Positions 20,026 to 30,244 of a DNA stretch of 64,000 nucleotides are shown piece by piece. The translations under genes and the position numbers were made by a program. The notes beneath the pieces are model-generated. The model saw only the letters and a program-made list of their open reading frames with translations, did no database searches and was not told where the DNA came from. Source of the DNA: Hypericum androsaemum (taxonomy: Eukaryota > Streptophyta > Magnoliopsida > Malpighiales > Hypericaceae); the NCBI GenBank assembly GCA_963995505.1, contig OZ023180.1, forward strand, positions 6,173,263 to 6,237,262. Reading direction: 5' to 3'. Numbering within the stretch: position 1 is the stretch's first letter; each line of letters opens with the position of its first letter.

Positions 20026-20337
20026 GGTATATGATGATGATCATATGAATATCTCTTCACTTCAAGCCGTTATAAGTAGAGGGGGAATGGATTAGGGTTT
20101 CCTGTGATAAGTATCACATGGTTTTTGTAATTATTACGAGTCTTACAGCTGGTAGTTGCAATAGGATAGATGTCTCTAGATTTATAATTATCTCTTTAAC
20201 CTATCTTAGTTAGGGCTGGTAAACAAAACCCTAAACCTAACAAATAAACCCGTCCGCCTCTCCTCATAAACTATATAAACTCAGTCTTGATAAAGCCCTA
20301 CAACGAAAAAAGCAAGGAGCGATAAGTTAGAGGAAGC
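20026..20337. promoter_or_regulatory. Cassette A bidirectional promoter with opposed teloboxes
   Basis: The 312 bp between divergent starts holds TTAGGGTTT at 20092-20100 (a telobox facing the minus gene), a perfect dyad TGTGATA-AG-TATCACA at 20103-20118, AAACCCTAA at 20226-20234 (a telobox facing the plus gene) and TATATAAA at 20272-20279, 59 nt before the plus ATG. A TTATAA-type box for the minus gene lies near 20070. Teloboxes are known in promoters of plant genes linked to growth and translation. Both genes are probably co-expressed. Confidence 0.65.
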
Positions 20338-20778
20338 ATGTCCACCATATCATCCTTGATCACGATGAAGACCGCCAATACACATCATGGGTTGTGGTGT
20401 GGTTCGAGTTCTCCCTCCCTACAGATTAGACAGAGAAAACATATCAGTGTATCATTCTCTCCGGTGGTCCTCAACCCCGCGATCGCCCGATGCTCCTCTG
20501 ATCATCCGCAGTCGGAGGCATATATTGCCAGAGAAAGAAGAACCGAAGTCGCATTCTCCACCATTCTCGCAATGTTGGCCGTCGGAGTTGTATCGCTAGT
20601 CGGTTATAAGAAGAAACTATGTGATACCAATTATGGTTCTTCTTCTTCGGCTACTCAAGTAGTGCAAGTCTCCTTCGATAAGTATAGTATCGAACTCGAC
20701 TCATTTGATTGTTTTATGCTTGGAGTATCGACCGGTTTCGTAAACGGCATTGTTTTATGCTTGGCCTATCCACTTTAA
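20338..20778 (+). CDS. Cassette A plus gene: unknown two-helix, plastid-like targeted protein
   Basis: The 146 residues begin MSTISSLITMKTANTHHG. About the first 55 residues are rich in Ser, Thr and Arg with few acids and end near ARCSS, the look of a chloroplast (or mitochondrial) transit peptide. A first hydrophobic segment, STILAMLAVGVVSLVGY, is followed by lysines. A second, near the C-terminus, contains FDCFMLGVSTGFVNGI. Between them is a polar loop with VVQVSFDKY. I do not recognise the family. Cassette D encodes 160 residues with the same core but a different, basic C-terminal tail. The start is conserved in all four cassettes, 59 nt after a TATA box in A, C and D. It could be a thylakoid or envelope protein, but that is inference only. 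Confidence 0.6.
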   Translation: MSTISSLITMKTANTHHGLWCGSSSPSLQIRQRKHISVSFSPVVLNPAIARCSSDHPQSEAYIARERRTEVAFSTILAMLAVGVVSLVGYKKKLCDTNYGSSSSATQVVQVSFDKYSIELDSFDCFMLGVSTGFVNGIVLCLAYPL

Positions 20779-21850
20779 TTCCCGAGTTTATGTTACTAGT
20801 ACATGCTTTTCAAAATAATTATGACATCTTTCATATTTCTTATTAAATTAGATGTTTATATTTTGATCAGATCATTGTTTGCTCTTTTCTGTTCAATGTA
20901 TCTTCTTCAATCTTCCTATAATTAATAATATATGTGTCCCTTTGATATGGCCAAAAGAATAGATACATCCTAACGAATATGATTGCAACCAGGAAACCTA
21001 TGAAGGGGAGGTTCTTCGCCATTCTTTTATGCTTTGTGAAATGGTTCTGGTTTTGGGACGAATCTTTATCGAACAAAATTATAAATACAATTTCAGATTT
21101 TTTATTTAAGTTTGATGTAGTTTAACTTATTATTTTTACAATTCTCATTATAGCTATACCATTTTTTTTCTATTCAATGAAATCTATATTGTTGTATTTT
21201 TTTGTCAGAGTTGGAATATTTTTTTCTGAAAAAATGACTTGAATCTATTCTCAAATTTGTAGAATAAGTTGCATATTATTTCTCATAGATTAGTGAAAGG
21301 CTTCAAAAATCATTGTGGTTCCTCTTCTCAAATTGTAATTTTTCATCATCATCACCCCTGTTCGTCATGCTTCCAAATTGCTCATTTGATGGTGTGTTTT
21401 GTGGGTGGAATAAAAGATGGAGTACTAGTTAATAGTGATTAATTGGGATAATTAATTTTGTAATAATTACGTGTATATTGGCACTGACACACAATTCTGA
21501 GCCCCGTGGTCAACTTTCCAAATACTTCAAAACAATAAAAAAATTCACCAACCTTCCAAATAAAACTTCTACATGTGCATGTTTATAAGTATTAATTACT
21601 AGCTACATGAGTTTTGTAGCACTCAGAAAAAAATGCAAGGGAAACATGGACTCCTAATTGGGATTTGTTTCATGTAATTGATAAAAATTAAGGGTAATAG
21701 TTTCTCCAGGTACACAATTGCATTGATCAAATAATAGTGTCATCATGGGAGAATAACACTTAGAAGTAAATTAACGAAGTTCACAAATTCTCTAAATTGA
21801 AGCTTGATGGGGAATTGGTCACTTGGAATTATGCGTTTCGGTGTGAATAA
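20779..21850 (+). repeat. Shared 3' flank of the cassette (A copy)
   Basis: About 1 kb of AT-rich sequence is paralogous to 41580-42328 plus 43099-43352 plus 44708-45170 downstream of cassette C, and its first 160 bp to the D flank at 48917-49075. It holds no gene. Because it lacks the insertions present at C, it is the empty-site reference for them (for example at about 21583 for the element at 43353). Confidence 0.7.
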
Positions 21851-22395
21851 CTAACTCTTTGTTCCTGGAAAAATGGGAAGAAGGATGTTGCAACTTGGGC
21901 CTCGTTGATTGTGAGGTTCAAGCACATCGACATATCGACGTCATGAACCCATAATTACAAATAGTTCGAGAAATTATAAACGAAATACGAAAAACTGTTT
22001 GAGAAAGAAATTCCGTACAGAATGGGAATTCATTTTCTAAAAAAAAATAGTTTCATGGGAACAAATATATTTGTCACTGATTCAACTAGATTCGAGTGAT
22101 TAGAAATACAATAATGTTAAATATTTATTAAGAGAATTTATCGGTCTCTAAAAGTCATAACTATCTCAAATTTGTATTAGTTGGTGTACGTCTATGATTA
22201 AAAAAACATATGGGTCATTAATATGTTGCTGCCGTAAGGTTTCACTTTGGTCGCTATTGGGACTCCGTTGCTTCCAATATTTCTCGATAATATACTTTAA
22301 TTTCATTCGTAATTTGGATACTAACATGCTACTTATAAAAAAAATGGATACTAAGAAGGGCCAAGAAGAAGAAGAAGAGAAAAGTATATTATATT
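21851..22395. other. No gene seen
   Basis: AT-rich sequence with patches resembling retroelement interior (for example around 21890-21950), but no domain is readable. Confidence 0.3.
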
Positions 22396-22587
22396 GGGTA
22401 AATTGTCATCAGGTCCTTGTTGTCGGAATCTCTCAGGTCCCTCATGGCCAGAGAAATTTTATGATTCTGACGACTCAGACGTGAGAGTTCAATAAAAATA
22501 AATTAGGGGATCAAATTTTTTATTTTGAAAAAGCAGGGACTAAAATAGTAATTTAGACAAATTCCAGGGACCTGAAGGAAATTTGTC
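22396..22587. mobile_element. Possible 192-bp MITE related to the MULE-like family
   Basis: Inverted ends gggtaaattgtcatcaggtc and, read inward from the right, gacaaatttccttcaggtcc resemble the TIRs of the larger elements in this window. A 5-bp ATATT flanks both ends, and a 9-bp duplication is not clear. Confidence 0.4.
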
Positions 22588-23159
22588 ATATTTTAATGAT
22601 CTTTATACCCTTCCAAAAAATTTTAAAAAACAAACATTCGATTTCTAGGACCTGATTTCAAGAATCTGATCCGTGATTTGATTCAATTTGATTCGTCTAA
22701 AAGTCGATTTAATTTGTTCAAAATTCGATTAAAATTTGTCATCAGAAGAACTGATTATAGTTCAATATTTCTATAATTCGTCGCACCGGCAAATTCGATT
22801 CAAATTCAACTCGAGAATTTGTTGGAGCCAAATTCATGTCAAATTCGATTCGAATTCGTTTATTCATATAAAAAAATAGTACTTATGTGAAAGAGAGGGA
22901 AGAAAAGCACGTCTGAGAATAGGGACAAAATGGTCAATATAAACGCTCAAGAAAGCACGTCTACGAAAGGAAAAAGATGCCCCTGACGCGTGTATAGAAA
23001 GGAAAAATCGACTGACGCGCATGGGGGTTGTGCACTTCCACTTTAATTTCATTTTTTAATTTTATTGTTTTTTAATTTTGCACTTGTTTTTTTATAAGAA
23101 ATTTGTGAACTCTTAGTAGATTTTTTTAATTAATTTTTTGTTTTTAATCTTGCATTATA
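22588..23159. other. No gene seen
   Basis: AT-rich sequence with recurring aaattcgattcgaattc-type words between about 22680 and 22860. No coding domain is visible. Confidence 0.3.
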
Positions 23160-23885
23160 ATAGGACATGTCTTTTACCATACTCGAATATACTATTAATC
23201 ATAGTCGAACATGTCATTTTAACATAACAGTGTATGCCATTTAATTAATTTATTATAAAATTTGCAAAATATTAACTGTGCATGTCATTATACATAAGAG
23301 CGTGTCATTAGTCATAGTAGGACATGTCATTTTAACATAACCGGATACATTATTTATTTTATTATTTAATTTATTTATTATAAATTTTATTAAATATTTT
23401 TTAGGCATGTCATTTAGACATAAATGAGTATGCCATTAGAGATAACCGGATATGTCTTTTATCAAAATCAGACATGTCATTTTATCTTAATTGGGCATGT
23501 TATTTTATCTAAAATGGGCATGTCATTTTATCAAAATTAGGTATGCCATTTTATCATAAAATCGAATGTGCCATTATACATAGCTGAGCATGCCATTACT
23601 CATAATTGGGTATGCCATTTTAACATAACCGAATATGTCATTTAATTAATAATTTTATTTATTTATTTATAATAAGTTTTATGAAATATTAAACGAGCAT
23701 GTCATTAGACATAGTCGGACATTTCATTTAGACATAATCGGATATGCCATTACAAATAATCAGGTATGTCTTTTCATCAAAATCGAGCATGTCATTTTAT
23801 TGTAACCTCGAATGCTTTTTTATCAAAATCGGGAATGTTATTTTATAAAAATCGGGTATGCCATTTTATAAAAATCGAATGTGCC
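23160..23885. repeat. Free-standing degenerate 20-24 bp tandem array
   Basis: Repeated units resemble cggacatgtcattttaacat and gggtatgccattttatca, interrupted by taatttatttattataa-like spacers. Unit and spacer both match the right inverted arm at 10430-10870, so this is a third, solitary copy of the same repeat family without a visible partner arm. Confidence 0.75.
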
Positions 23886-24069
23886 AACATTGAAAATCCA
23901 AAATAAGCAAGGAACCAGCAACTAAATGTTCCTCTTAATCTCTCTCCTTCACCAATTGAAACAAAATCCACTGTTATCTCAAGTTTAGTACAAAGACGAA
24001 TCCAGCTAACAAAGAACACAACTTTGACAAACAACAATCCATAGTACAGAGACGAATCCACCAAAATTC

Positions 24070-24537
24070 GAGATCCATTTTCATGGGCAACAAAAATTTT
24101 CGTATGCGGATCATAACATGGATTTCTTCCTACACAAAATTGAGACGCTAGTTCGACTACTATCCCATCATATCAGCAGAGTTTGTGCACCTTATACACA
24201 AACGATAAATAAAAACCCAAAACAAAAAAGGAACACACTTTCCAACCCAAATCAAGATACCAACTCAGAAAAAAAAACCAAAATCACAAAAAATGGCCCA
24301 AAAAACTATCCTTTACGAGATGAACAGCGAAACCCACAATTATCTCTGAAGGACGGATCTAGGAGGAGCGACAAGGATGGCGAGGACGACCATGTCCCTC
24401 TGCCTCGTCATGACCTTCGTCGTCCTCCGCGGCACCATCGGCGCCGGCAAGACCATCCATGTGGAGGACCCGCTCCACTGGGACCCGTCTCCCCCTCCTT
24501 CGCTCGCGTGGCAGTCGTCGAAGTCGGAGGAGGTCGC
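24070..24537 (+). other. Captured GC-rich gene fragment replacing the body of cassette B minus gene
   Basis: Around 24355-24537 the base composition jumps to GC-rich. A plus-strand ORF starts at 24377 with MARTTMSLCLVMTFVVLRG, which looks like a secretory signal peptide, then runs into the reversed cassette sequence at 24538 and ends at 24625. The upstream part (24118-24355) looks like a 5' leader. I infer a fragment of an unrelated gene joined to cassette B. No family was recognised. Confidence 0.45.
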
Positions 24538-24580
24538 TTGTCAAAGAGGGGCAGGGCGGATGGTTCTTGGTCTTCATCAT
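24538..24580 (-). pseudogene. Cassette B minus gene, first 14 codons only
   Basis: MMKTKNHPPCPSLT matches the start of the cassette A, C and D minus genes with one change, then homology stops at 24538 and foreign GC-rich sequence follows. The reading frame continues open for about 60 codons into that sequence but without the membrane segment. A chimeric protein is conceivable but unlikely to have the original function. Confidence 0.6.
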
Positions 24581-25109
24581 GGTATATATATATATATATA
24601 TTTTTTTTTTTTATGGGAAAGGTAAGCGTCATGCGCTCGTACTTCATCCGATGAGCTTCACGTGGCGGCCCTACAAGCATGGTATTTTAGAGAAGCCCTA
24701 AATCTTGTATGATTGGTCGACAAGGTCAATGAAAATGGCCCTTGCTATTTATTGCTGTTGTGAAAATCATGCGATGCGGCATTCTGACGTTACGACAGGG
24801 CAACGTGCTTCGGGCAGAACCTTCAAATCTCTTCAAGCCGTTATAAGTAGAGGGGGCACGGATTAGGGTTTCCTGTGATAAGTATCACATGGTTTTTGTA
24901 ATTGGTTATGAGTCTTACAGCTGGTAGTTGCAATAGGATAGATGTCTCTAATTTTATAATTACCTCTTTACCCTATCTTAGTTAGGGCTGGTAAGCAAAA
25001 CCCTAAACCTAACAAATAAACCCGTCCGCCTCTCCTCATAAACTGTATAAACTCAGCCTTGATAAAATCCTACAACGACAAACGCAAGGAGCGACAAGTT
25101 AGCGGAAGC
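24581..25109. promoter_or_regulatory. Cassette B promoter, enlarged
   Basis: The same elements as in A are present: TTAGGGTTT 24863-24871, dyad TGTGATA-AG-TATCACA 24874-24889, AAACCCTAA 24998-25006. The TATA box is changed to TGTATAAA. About 230 bp of extra sequence (about 24590-24830, starting with a TA and T run) separates the minus start from the conserved part. Confidence 0.55.
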
Positions 25110-25998
25110 ATGTCCACCATATCATCCTTGATCACGATGAAGACCGCCAATACACATCATGGGTTGTGGGGTGGTTCGAGTTCTCCCTCCCTACAGATTA
25201 GACAGAGAAAATATATCAGTGTATCATCCTCTCCGGTGGTCCTCCATGTCGCGATATCCCGATGTTCCTCTGATTATCCCCGGTCGGAGGCATATATTGC
25301 CACAGAAAGACTTGTAAGAAGAACCGGAGTCGCAACCTCCACCATGCTCGCATGACTATTACATTGACGCTACTACCATTGCCCTTTCCATTAAAGACAT
25401 TGGAAAATTATGTTATATCGTTAAAGATGCCCTTAAAACTTCCAAAGACATTGAAAAATTATGAAAAAAATTCGGGTATAGTCTTAAAGATGTCCTTAAA
25501 GCTCTCATTGAAAACCACATTTACGTTAAAAATTCTGATGACTTTGAAGATCCCAAAAAAGATCTCAGTCAATATCGCATGGATGTTCTTAAAAATGCCG
25601 TTAAAACTGATGTTGAAAAATCTGGTCAAGATTCTTTAGATCGCGTTAAAAATGCTTTTGTAGATGTCATTTACCGTTACCGCGCTCACCACGATCCCTA
25701 CAATATTGATTTCTGGTATGTCATTAAAAATACCGTTATAGATGTCATTAAAGATCCCAGTTGCTGGCCGTGAGAGTTGTATCGGCAGTCGGCTATAAGA
25801 AGAAACTATGTGCTACCAATTATGCTTCTTCCTCGGCTCATCAAGTAGTACAAGTCTCCTTCAATAAGTATAGAATTGAACTCGACTCATTTGATTGTTT
25901 TATGCTTGGCCTATCGACTGGTTTCGTAAACGGCATTATTTATGTGTACATTGTTATTGAGGCAACGTTGTACCACTTACGCCATCGCTGGGCTTTAA
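25110..25998 (+). pseudogene. Cassette B plus gene, interrupted
   Basis: The first 80 codons (25110-25351, MSTISSLITMKT start) match cassette D, then a 410-bp foreign insert (25352-25761) begins with an immediate in-frame stop. Homology resumes at 25762 within the first hydrophobic segment, with a TGA at 25771-25773 just after the junction. The remaining part (through FDCFMLGLSTGFVNGI and the D-type tail) ends at 25998, where a PIF-like element replaces the end. Not functional as the original protein. Confidence 0.75.
25352..25761 (+). other. Foreign coding-like insert in cassette B
   Basis: The 410 bp has a striking coding character: one frame from 25354 to the end is open for about 136 codons except a single TGA at 25462-25464. 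It is Lys/Asp/Val-rich with repeated VKNA and DVIK-type words (for example VEKSGQDSLDRVKNAFVDVI) and an aromatic patch YRYRAHHDPYN. Third positions are mostly T, C or A, unlike the cassette. There are no terminal repeats, no target duplication and no poly(A). Identity is unknown; a viral or organellar-plasmid fragment captured during break repair is one possibility. Confidence 0.55.
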
Positions 25999-26796
25999 GG
26001 CTGCATTTGATACCTTTTTTGGAGAGGATTAGAAAAATAAGACATACGAGATTGTGTTTGGTAACTTCAGTAAATGATTGAACATTCAGTAAAAAATTTT
26101 GTTTGGTACACGTGACAGTCTAGCCTGTAATTTTTTTAAAAACAAAATTATCCTTCATAATAACATAAGAGAAAATTTATTAATTCGAGTAAAATCGATC
26201 ATCTCTCATACATTAAAAATAATTGTATCAAAACCCAAATCTTTGCATAAAAAAATATCAAACAGAGATAGAAAAAACCAACACGGAAAGCAAACTATTG
26301 TGTTGAATAAATAGTAATCTGTTTGGTTGGTCTACTAAAAACTAGACTTTAATGACTGCTAAAAAGCAAACATAGATCACCGCAATCAATGTGAAAAAAA
26401 GGATAAAAAAATACAAGTACACTCGCATGAACATGGATGCAAAAATATACAAGTATTAATCACATGAACGAGATGCAAAATAATTGAATTTTTTTATCTT
26501 TTTTGGTATAACATTTGAGTTTTTATCTTTAATCGCATGAACATGCATAATATCAAGAACATAGGCGTTGATGTCAAGGAATGGCGTAAGGATAAGGAAA
26601 AAAAATAAATATAAGAAATTAAGAGTAATATAGTAAAAAAAGAATAAGTTGATTCTTGTCTTAGGACTGATTTTTTAGGCCTTAAATTTAAATAGGACAA
26701 AATTTTAATGTAACACTTTGACATTTTTTAAATTTTGTCCAAACCATTTGTGGTACTAAATTTATTGTGCAAACCCGTCCCGTAACAAACGCAGCC
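25999..26796. mobile_element. PIF/Harbinger-like non-autonomous element
   Basis: The ends are ggctgcatttgatacc and, inward from the right, ggctgcgtttgttacgg. A TAA trinucleotide is duplicated at 25996-25998 and 26797-26799. Cassette D, which lacks it, reads straight through this point (ggctttaattcccg near 48910), an empty site. The interior (798 bp in all) has no transposase gene. Short TIRs and a 3-bp TWA duplication are diagnostic of this superfamily. Confidence 0.8.
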
Positions 26797-26799
26797 TAA

Positions 26800-27726
26800 T
26801 TCCCGTGTTCATGTTACTAGTACGGATATGAATTATTTCAAATAAAATATAGTTGACATCATCAAATGATTTTCTATTTTGCGGAGTCTAATACCTTAAT
26901 TATAATTATTCGGTACTTCTATAATATGGTGGCACGACTTACGTAAAACCCTGGGAGTTGTTGTTTAACCAGGTGAGCTGGCGTCCAAGCTTTAAACGGT
27001 TAAAACGAAACTTATTAAAAAAACAGTTAAAACCAATTTTTCCATATTATCTAAATGTAATGTTGATGATTGTTATAAGCAAGTGGAAGCAACATTTATT
27101 TTGACTTTATCAACATGCGATAAATATTGAACGTACGAATATAATAATCGATGCAAGATTTTCCTATAATATTATGTTAAATACATTATATCTAATCCAA
27201 AATCTTAAGATAATAAATAATTAAATTGTTATATTTATAAACAACAAACCCACCATTCTTGCACTTACTTATATGAAATTCTCAACAATGATTTCATTTC
27301 GGTACGCTGTTACGCTAACAATTTGATGCCAATCATATTGTCAAAATAATTCGATTACCGGACCTGATTGTGGAATTTTATTTTTTTTCAAAACTGCATG
27401 AAATCCAAACATAACCAGTTAATTTATTTTCGAATTGGTAAGGTCATACTACAATATTCGATAATTCAAAAGAATCTACGTATAAAAAAATATCAAAAGA
27501 AATCATGGTCATACATTTGAGTACCACATATTTTTTCTAAATATTCCACCAGAAGAAGTTTTGTAAATCCCCTGCAATATTGTCTTAAGACGCCATTATT
27601 CCTTAACCGACAAGCAACAAAGCAAAGCTTGCTCGAAGATAGAAATGTAACGGTATTAAATATTTTTGAAAAAAAATTTGTTACTTTTTAAAGATCATAA
27701 TCGTCTCTACCAAGACGACCATAGGT
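26800..27726 (+). repeat. Host repeat paralogous to 11728-12560
   Basis: After 25 bp of cassette 3' flank, the sequence from 26824 (ggatatgaattatttc) is homologous to 11728-12560 and, at its start, to 1008-1177. AT-rich with no gene. Confidence 0.5.
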
Positions 27727-27880
27727 GGTCGCGACCGAGGAAAAACTATCGTCGATCTCAATCGAGTAACCATCGTCGGTCTCGACCGAAGAAAACCATC
27801 ATTGGTCTCGACTGAGAGAGACCGTCAACGGTCTCGACCATTGGAATAACATAGTGCGGTCTCGACCGAGGGGACCCGAG
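27727..27880. repeat. Six tandem 24-28 bp units on ggtctcgaccga
   Basis: Unit starts are near 27727, 27754, 27778, 27804, 27830 and 27858. Each carries a version of ggtctcgaccgaggaaaacc. The flanking 27881-28080 keeps a similar vocabulary (gagaccgcc, gagaccaacc), so the array may once have been longer. No credible ORF. Confidence 0.7.
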
Positions 27881-28144
27881 GCGGGACGAGATCATATCCC
27901 CGGGCAAGACGAGACCGCCAACCTCATCACTTGTTGGAATGAGACCAACCTCACCACCTGTTGGGACGAAACTGGCTCCATCTGGTGATATGAGATCAAA
28001 CGGGATGACCGAGAGCCGTCTCATTTGCAGCTGATCGGAAGCAACCACTTCCAATGTAGGCTAAGACCAACCACAACCAAGGGGCTTCAATATGTATCCG
28101 AAGCGGACTATTGGTACCCGTACTCTAATATTTTTGTACCTCAA

Positions 28145-28420
28145 CAAATCCAAAAATAAATTATCTCAAATTAAATGGAAATAAAAAGTAGAATCCGAGA
28201 TTGGGATTCAATGTACAGGTGTTATAGGTTTATAAGTATCTCGTATTTATTTGGGGACGTATAAAATCTTGTGTACTTACCAAATAAAAAGCGTACATTA
28301 TGTTATTAGGATACAAGCGTATTAGGATAAAATCAAGCTAAGCAAAAGATTCATCACAATTCTAAATTCTAAACTCTATGGGAGATTGCTATTAGATCGG
28401 GTAGTTTAATGTAAAAGTTA
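28145..28420 (+). repeat. Paralogous segment, left half (partner 59755-60026)
   Basis: It is nearly identical to 59755-60026, starting at aaaaataaattatctc. It contains gtttaatgtaaaagtt once (28404-28419), the uninterrupted target of the SINE found in the partner. Confidence 0.75.
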
Positions 28421-29713
28421 GGATAAATTACTCCCTAGTCTCTGGTATTTAGTCAACCTCCACATCGGGTCTCTACATTTTCAAAAATTATTTTACCGTC
28501 GGGTCTTTGATTTTAGAAATTCTCGGAACTCTAGTGCCTGAATATTACATATTCTCCGGCGAACTTCACTTGAAAAGACTAAAATGCTCTTCTCCCTTAA
28601 AAAATAAATAAATAAAATCATTCTTTCTTCTTCTTCTTCTTCTTCCCCTTCGTCAACAACAACCAGTTTGTAAGAAATCATGTTCCCCAAACAAATGGCA
28701 ACTCAACCCAAGGGATATCGCCAGGGGCAAATAAAAACACCAGGATTCAATTGCACAAAAAATGGGAACGGAGAAAACCTAGAACAGAAATAGGGCAATT
28801 ACGAGGGGTAACGATGACGGCGGTGGCAGCAGGAAGCGTCAAGGAGATAGAGAAGGCCGAGAACCCTTCAATAAGCGGCGTCGTCGATCGGTGAAAAAAA
28901 TGCTGCGAGTGGTCCTTGCCCCGGCTGGACACAGAGACATTCTTGTTGCTCTTCGCTTGCTGTTCACTTCGTCCGGACACAGAGACGTTCTTGTTCGCTT
29001 GGTCTAAAATTCTGTCCGGAATCTCGCCTCCTGCTCTTGTAGCGCGGCTCCATGACTTACTCGATCCCATGACTTGTTCGACAGAAATGTTTGGGTCTTG
29101 CTGACTTTGGTGTTTGGGTCTTGTCGTTAATGAGGATGAAACAATTGTTAATTTACCCCTTAGTTGTTTTCTGATTAGGGTTCATCCCAATCGTTAATTT
29201 GTCGATTGTCTCAATCGGCGAGGGTTTAATCGGAAGAACCTAATAAACCGAGGAGAGGAACCGTGACCTCGCCGGAAAAATAGTAAGCCCGGGAAGGACA
29301 ACCACGAGCAGCGGTGGCGGAGTCGGTGGTTAGGGATTTGTTTTGGAAGCCGACGAGGAGTGGTCTGCCTTATCTCGGTGTCGAGGTGAAACGATTCTCT
29401 AATTTATTTTGATTCTCATTAATAAAGTTTTGGCTCGAGTTTTAATTTAGTTTTGGTTTAAGGTTGGAAGAAGCGGATGAAGGAGAGGAAGAAGATGAAG
29501 TGGGAGAAGGAGAGATTGATTTTTTCATTTTTTAAGTGTGAGGGGTATTTTAGTCTGTTTAAATGGGAATTCGCCAGAGAAAATGGAATATTCCGATACC
29601 AGGGACCCGAGAATTTCTAAAACCAAAAATAGGGAACGGTAAAATAATTTTTGAAAATGCAGGGACCCAAAGAAGAGGATGACCAAACACCTAGAACTAG
29701 GGATAATTTACCC
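28421..29713. mobile_element. MULE-like element with captured interior (III)
   Basis: The TIRs read ggataaattactcccta and, inward from the right, gggtaaattatccctag. The 9-bp target duplication is TAAAAGTTA (28412-28420) and TAAAAATTA (29714-29722), 8 of 9 identical. The paralogous segment at 60 kb is an empty site. Subterminal regions with the gcgaacttcacttgaaa and gtattttagtctg phrases are shared with the 43 kb and 63 kb elements, while the interior (28800-29350, GC-rich) is different. No transposase. Confidence 0.75.
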
Positions 29714-30045
29714 TAAAAATTATCATATATTTAGTAGCATATGTTATTTAAATAGTAGAATATTGTTTGATACTTTTAGGAAATACTTAGGGTTAAATGG
29801 CACTATAGTGCACTCGTACATATTATTTGAAGGCAAATTGTATGTCCATTATAGTCTCAATATTGCAGTGTTACTTAAGGCATCGACCGGCCCATGGGTC
29901 AATGAGCACGAGGAAAGAAGATTCCAATAAAGGAAGAAAAATTAAATGTTGGCGTCCACAACTTGTTTCGATAAAGACTAAAAATGATGAATTTCGAGTC
30001 CAATTTAATAAAATTGTTACTGTTGCTAGTGAAAATTTACAGGCC
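29714..30045 (+). repeat. Paralogous segment, right half (partner 60612-60945)
   Basis: Homology to 60612-60945 includes the nearly identical block from cttaaggcatcgaccggccc to attccaataaa. The short ORF inside is shared by both but has no recognisable domain. Confidence 0.7.
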
Positions 30046-30244
30046 AGACCAAAAAGGAGTTGACTTCAACCAAGTCAATTTGATCACGTGGTCAAACTAA
30101 TCGCGCGAAGGCTCCGAAGAGGCCTGGGAGGAATGAGGCGGTGTTGGTGAACCAGCTGCCCGTTCGGGTCAGTCGACTGGATTCCTCGAGGCAATGTCTA
30201 TGTTCCTACGCTTGCTGCCGGGGTGATAAGGCTTCATGACCCTT

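Noticed and set aside
19853..20044. 63-codon alternative-frame ORF present in cassettes A, C and D (MIIII-YHDEDHEPS start)
   Set aside because: It overlaps the main minus gene and is conserved only through overall similarity. It lacks the membrane segment that the other frame preserves, though it could be tested with codon-position statistics.
23160..23885. CRISPR-like appearance of regularly spaced short repeats
   Set aside because: Units are degenerate and contiguous without unique spacers, in plant DNA, and match the palindromic arms.
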